Assembly (NCBI RefSeq): GCF_002113025.1
Contig: NZ_NEJH01000007.1
Coordinates: 186,001 to 250,000 of the forward strand
DNA length: 64,000 bases
Source of the DNA: Pseudomonas sp. B28(2017)
Lineage (GTDB): Bacteria; Pseudomonadota; Gammaproteobacteria; Pseudomonadales; Pseudomonadaceae
Direction of reading: 5' to 3'
Below, piece by piece: positions 61,480-64,000 of the stretch. The translations under genes and the position numbers were made by a program. The stretch's first letter is position 1, and each line of letters begins with the position of its first letter. The notes under the pieces were generated by a model that had not been told where the DNA came from, did not search any database, and saw nothing but the letters and a program-made list of their open reading frames with translations.

Positions 61480-61550
61480 ACCAAGTATCTCCGGCGGAAT
61501 TTAATTAATCAAGCCCGGCGGCATTTGATTAAATATCGCCGCTAGGAATA
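61480..61550. promoter_or_regulatory. OR-like operator cluster between cro and cI
   Basis: Three related sites lie between the divergent genes. Two carry CCGGCGG (61491-61497 and 61515-61521, 24 bp apart) and the third, ATCGCCGCTAGGAATA, lies at about 61535-61550 in the other orientation. They are flanked by AT-rich arms (AATTTAATTAATC, TTTGATTAAATA). The spacing and number match lambda OR1-3, and similar sites recur at 62740-62800. Confidence 0.72.
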
Positions 61551-61558
61551 ATCGTGGA

Positions 61559-62281
61559 ATGAAAAAACGCGAACTCGAAGACTGGGAAAAAGAAGAGTGC
61601 TCAGCACTCAAAGCGGCTGTGGATGCCTTCAACGCAGGCAAATCGCGGCGTGATGCCCTGACTCAGGGAAAAATCGCAGATGCCCTAGGCATAAATCAGG
61701 GCTCCGTCAGTTCGTACCTGAACGGCTACAACGCACTGAATGCGAAAGTCGCTAGCGCAATTGCCGGATTGATTTCCAAACCCGTGGAGTCATTCAGCCC
61801 TCGACTGGCTGATGAGATTGCGAAAATGGCGCAGTCCAGCTTCGAATCTAATGTCGAGGCTGGTCCCCCCATCTATTCCTCACCTCGCAGAATCAATATC
61901 GAAGGTACCGCACAGCTCGGCAGCGAGGGATATTGGACAAGCCTTGACCAGGCAGCTGGCTGGGTTGAGACCTACTCCCGAGATGAGGACGCCTACGCAC
62001 TTCGGCTCAAGGGTGACTCAATGGCACCAGCGATCCGTAGCGGGTGGGTCGCTGTCTGCGAACCCAATCACCGCCTAGTGCCAGGTGAGTATGTGATGGT
62101 CACCACCGTTGATGGACAAAGCATGGTTAAAGAACTTCTCTTCGAGACCGAAGAAGAGGTCAGCCTCATGTCGATCAACTCCGCTTACGGCGAGCGGCTG
62201 ACAGTAGCTCGGATTGATATCGAGAGAATCCATTACGTAGGGGCAATTCTTGCCCCCAGCAAGGTGCTGGGCAGAATCTAA
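61559..62281 (+). CDS. cI: CI-like phage repressor (HTH plus S24 peptidase)
   Basis: This protein of 240 aa has an N-terminal HTH similar to lambda CI (RRDALTQGKIADALGINQGSVSSYLNG, followed by FSPRLADEIAKM). The C-terminal S24/LexA-type domain has the Ser nucleophile in LKGDSMAP (about residue 160) and Lys in SMVKELLF. A candidate Ala-Gly cleavage site is EAGPP (about residue 100). It maintains lysogeny and would be cut upon RecA activation. Confidence 0.93.
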   Translation: MKKRELEDWEKEECSALKAAVDAFNAGKSRRDALTQGKIADALGINQGSVSSYLNGYNALNAKVASAIAGLISKPVESFSPRLADEIAKMAQSSFESNVEAGPPIYSSPRRINIEGTAQLGSEGYWTSLDQAAGWVETYSRDEDAYALRLKGDSMAPAIRSGWVAVCEPNHRLVPGEYVMVTTVDGQSMVKELLFETEEEVSLMSINSAYGERLTVARIDIERIHYVGAILAPSKVLGRI

Positions 62282-62329
62282 ATTTGAGCCCTTCGATTTG
62301 TCTCTAACTCCCTTGGACACCTCCCTCCT

Positions 62330-62356
62330 GAAGCCCGCAAATTGCGGGCTTCTTTC
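62330..62356 (+). terminator. Intrinsic terminator after cI
   Basis: GAAGCCCGCAA and TTGCGGGCTTC form a stem around a minimal loop, followed by TTTCTGTT. It ends the repressor transcript. Confidence 0.85.
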
Positions 62357-62443
62357 TGTTAAATGATTGTTTTTAATCGTTAATCTTTAGCGCTTAGGAT
62401 TCAAGCCATTCACTGTGTATCCATACATAAAAGGAGCAGTGCA

Positions 62444-62692
62444 ATGGCAAAGCCAAAAAACAAACCAACACCGCCAAATTCGTTTGAGCTTCTTGGATTC
62501 CGCATCCAAAAAATCATCAGCGCCCCCGCCGCCCAAAAACGAAAAACGGCAGTCATTTGCAGGGAAGCAGATGAATGCCTTAAGGACTGGGAGCGGCTCC
62601 TTGAAGAGATAGCAGAAACCGAGCACGTACTAGTGCATCGAGAAGATGACTGCACCGCGCGCATCTCTTGGGACCTCCCCGCAAATATCTAG
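62444..62692 (+). CDS. Small hypothetical gene between the operator clusters
   Basis: This protein of 82 aa has AAGGAG before its ATG. It is basic at the N-terminus (MAKPKNKPTPPNSFELLGF) and acidic later; I know no family. It lies between cI and the second operator cluster, the place where lambda carries rexAB, so it may be expressed in the lysogen. Confidence 0.68.
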   Translation: MAKPKNKPTPPNSFELLGFRIQKIISAPAAQKRKTAVICREADECLKDWERLLEEIAETEHVLVHREDDCTARISWDLPANI

Positions 62693-62700
62693 CCCAAAGC

Positions 62701-62726
62701 AAGCCCGCTCAGCACGGGCTTTTTTC
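62701..62726 (+). terminator. Intrinsic terminator after the small lysogen gene
   Basis: AAGCCCG and CGGGCTT form a stem with a loop of about 7 nt, followed by TTTTTTC. It insulates this gene from the rightward operon. Confidence 0.85.
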
Positions 62727-62734
62727 ATAGAGCG

Positions 62735-62800
62735 GAATTATATCTCCGGCGGCATTGACTTTAAATATCCCCGGCGGCAATATTTGTTCGCCGCAGTGAA
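62735..62800. promoter_or_regulatory. OL-like second operator cluster
   Basis: TATCTCCGGCGGCATTGA (CCGGCGG at 62746-62752), ATATCCCCGGCGGCAATATT (62771-62777, 25 bp apart) and a third CGCCGC site near 62789-62794 repeat the elements between cro and cI. The cluster precedes the rightward operon, as OL does pL in lambda. Confidence 0.72.
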
Positions 62801-62826
62801 TCACAGCGGCAATACGGGGCCACCCG

Positions 62827-62841
62827 CCGCTCTTTAACAAC
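62827..62841 (+). promoter_or_regulatory. boxA-like antitermination element
   Basis: CGCTCTTTAACAA (62828-62840) is the boxA consensus shared by bacterial rrn operons (TGCTCTTTAACA) and similar to lambda nut sites. It lies about 40 bp downstream of the operator cluster in the untranslated leader of the rightward operon. A separate boxB hairpin was not clear. Confidence 0.6.
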
Positions 62842-63010
62842 CCAATCGATTCAAAGCTGTCAGCTGCAAAAAGACTAACGCACCAGGCGTGGGCGACTCC
62901 CACCTAAGTGCGCCGTATCTGAGTCCCGCTGACAGCCCAAACAGATTTCACTACATAGCCTTGGCAACAGGGCCATGTGGGAAATCCCCTCCCCTGTATG
63001 AGGAAACACC
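62842..63010 (+). other. Long leader of the rightward operon
   Basis: No gene is supported in this stretch. It contains several short inverted repeats (AGCTGTCAGCT, TGGGCGACTCCCA, GACAGC/GCTGTC across 62858-62936) that may form RNA structure in the leader. Confidence 0.45.
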
Positions 63011-63460
63011 ATGTTCGGAATGAAAAAACTCTTCGGAAAACAAGTCGGCAACGCCCAGGCCGAAATGAAGAAGGTCGTTAACCGCGACTTGATGCAGGCC
63101 ATTGTCGGTGGCGGCCTATTGGTCGCTGCGGCTGATGGTGAGATTGAAGCCAGCGAGGTTTCCAAGCTGGATGAGTTGATTCGCTCCAACCCGAATTTGA
63201 CGCACTTCGGCAGCGAGATCACCGAAACCATCAATCGTTTTACAGGTCAGTTGAACGCCAATTTTCAAGTAGGCCGATTGGCGATCAAGCGGGAACTGGC
63301 CGACATCAAAAACGTTCCGGCCGATGCGGAGGAAGCCTTCGTCAACATTCTTGCCATTGCCCAGGCTGACGGCCTGATCGAGCCAGCAGAGTTTGTGGTG
63401 CTGAAGGAAATAAGCATGCACTTCGGCCTGCGCCTGGCTGACTACGGTATCGAGGCGTGA
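63011..63460 (+). CDS. TerB-like domain protein
   Basis: This protein of 149 aa matches the TerB/tellurite-resistance-like fold: VAAADGEIEASEVSKLDELIRSN repeated in form as AIAQADGLIEPAEFVVLKEISM, with acidic DGEIE/DGLIE loops. GAGGAAA precedes the ATG. TerB proteins are tied to membrane stress and phage inhibition; the role in a prophage is not established. It starts the rightward operon. Confidence 0.85.
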   Translation: MFGMKKLFGKQVGNAQAEMKKVVNRDLMQAIVGGGLLVAAADGEIEASEVSKLDELIRSNPNLTHFGSEITETINRFTGQLNANFQVGRLAIKRELADIKNVPADAEEAFVNILAIAQADGLIEPAEFVVLKEISMHFGLRLADYGIEA

Positions 63461-63660
63461 AGTACGCGACAAAGGTTCTGTTAATCCTGCTGGCACTGAT
63501 CCTGGGTGGCATGTTGCTGAGCAGTCTTGCCTCTCGGGCCACTTGCTCTTACTACGGCTTCCAGACTGACCGAGAAACTCGCTACGCCGCGTTTGTTGGC
63601 TGCATGGTGAAACTCGACGGTGAGTGGTTCCCTCGCACTGAAATCCGCGTAATGCAGTGA
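63457..63660 (+). CDS. Small membrane protein in the rightward prophage operon
   Basis: This protein of 67 aa starts with GTG overlapping the TerB-like stop (GTGA). One N-terminal transmembrane helix (KVLLILLALILGGMLLSSLA) is followed by a soluble tail with two Cys. I cannot name a family. Confidence 0.65.
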   Translation: MKYATKVLLILLALILGGMLLSSLASRATCSYYGFQTDRETRYAAFVGCMVKLDGEWFPRTEIRVMQ

Positions 63661-63725
63661 CGTTTCACTGATGCCGCTTCTCGCAAGGCGGCATTGGGAA
63701 ACCTACTCACACAAGGAAATGAACA

Positions 63726-63926
63726 ATGCTGATTTTGACTCGCAAAGCAGGCGAAAGCATCAACATAGGCAACAACATCACGATCACCGTGCTGGGTGTT
63801 AGCGGCAAACAGGTACGTATCGGAACTAGCGCACCAAAGGATGTCCAGGTGCATCGAGAGGAAATCACGCAGCGCATTCAAGCGGGTTCGTCGAAGCCCG
63901 CGATGGCAGCACCAGCGATCACTTGA
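63726..63926 (+). CDS. csrA: Prophage-encoded CsrA/RsmA family RNA-binding regulator
   Basis: This protein of 66 aa has the complete CsrA core: MLILTRKAGESINIGNNITITVLGVSGKQVRIG, then APKDVQVHREEI with the key Arg44-type residue, and a short C-terminal extension. It binds GGA motifs in mRNA leaders; its own leader has GGA in AAGGAA. In pseudomonads host RsmA/RsmE lie downstream of GacS/GacA, so this protein could join or disturb that circuit. A terminator follows directly. Confidence 0.93.
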   Translation: MLILTRKAGESINIGNNITITVLGVSGKQVRIGTSAPKDVQVHREEITQRIQAGSSKPAMAAPAIT

Positions 63927-63950
63927 GCAAGTCTTTGCGCCGCAAACAAT

Positions 63951-63975
63951 AGCCCGGTTCCGATCGGGCTTTTTT
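63951..63975 (+). terminator. Intrinsic terminator after prophage csrA
   Basis: AGCCCG and CGGGCT form a stem around an 8-nt loop and are followed by TTTTTT. Confidence 0.88.
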
Positions 63976-64000
63976 ACGCCTGCTTTTTATCAATCAGCAC

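Overview
The window is a Pseudomonas chromosome segment, most likely from the P. fluorescens group. This rests on the order pgsA-uvrC-gacA, the yejABEF-type peptide transporter, a REP pair of Pseudomonas type, a tRNA-Ser(UGA) followed by a strong terminator, and the high-GC codon use of the core genes. No database search was possible, so family names come from recognisable motifs and gene order.

Core chromosome, 1-26.4 kb. On the minus strand are pgsA (cut by the window start), uvrC and gacA, then a GNAT acetyltransferase. A class I DAHP synthase follows, behind a leader with two short aromatic-rich ORFs separated by a strong intrinsic terminator, which looks like attenuation. Next come a lipase, a parvulin isomerase, a four-gene ABC peptide importer, an oxidoreductase, a DyP peroxidase, an AraC regulator and an outer-membrane protein of the phenol-degradation (MetA) type. 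A minus-strand operon then encodes a lipoprotein cytochrome c, a Tat-exported sugar-lactone-type FAD oxidase and a Tat-exported PLP enzyme. The segment closes with a GapN-like aldehyde dehydrogenase, a FUSC membrane protein, a divergent EamA exporter/Lrp regulator pair, a YceK-like lipoprotein, a Bax-inhibitor-1 family protein and tRNA-Ser.

Accessory island, about 26.4-33.3 kb. This stretch is visibly AT-rich. It holds a TIR-like protein, a possible PD-(D/E)XK-like protein with a perfect 16-bp palindrome touching its start codon, and a 1263-residue SIR2-domain protein. A small host-like gene occurs twice here, once whole and once truncated, on either side of the first two of these genes. It reads as an anti-phage defence island.

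Prophage, about 33.3 kb to beyond the right edge. Late genes run right to left: a lambda-type head (small and large terminase, gpW-like joiner, portal, ClpP-like protease fused to major capsid), then a P2-type contractile tail (V, W, J, I, H, FI, FII, E, E', T, U, X, D), then an adenine methylase preceded by a LexA box. Several intrinsic terminators sit inside the late operon, implying antitermination. A RelE/XRE toxin-antitoxin pair lies on the opposite strand. The early leftward operon runs from a Cro homologue through a replication protein gene carrying an 18-bp iteron array, a DnaC-like loader and a tyrosine recombinase. The immunity region is lambda-like: cro, three operators, an S24 repressor, one small gene, a second operator cluster and a boxA-like element. 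The rightward operon encodes a TerB-like protein, a small membrane protein and a phage-borne CsrA/RsmA homologue. No endolysin gene was found.
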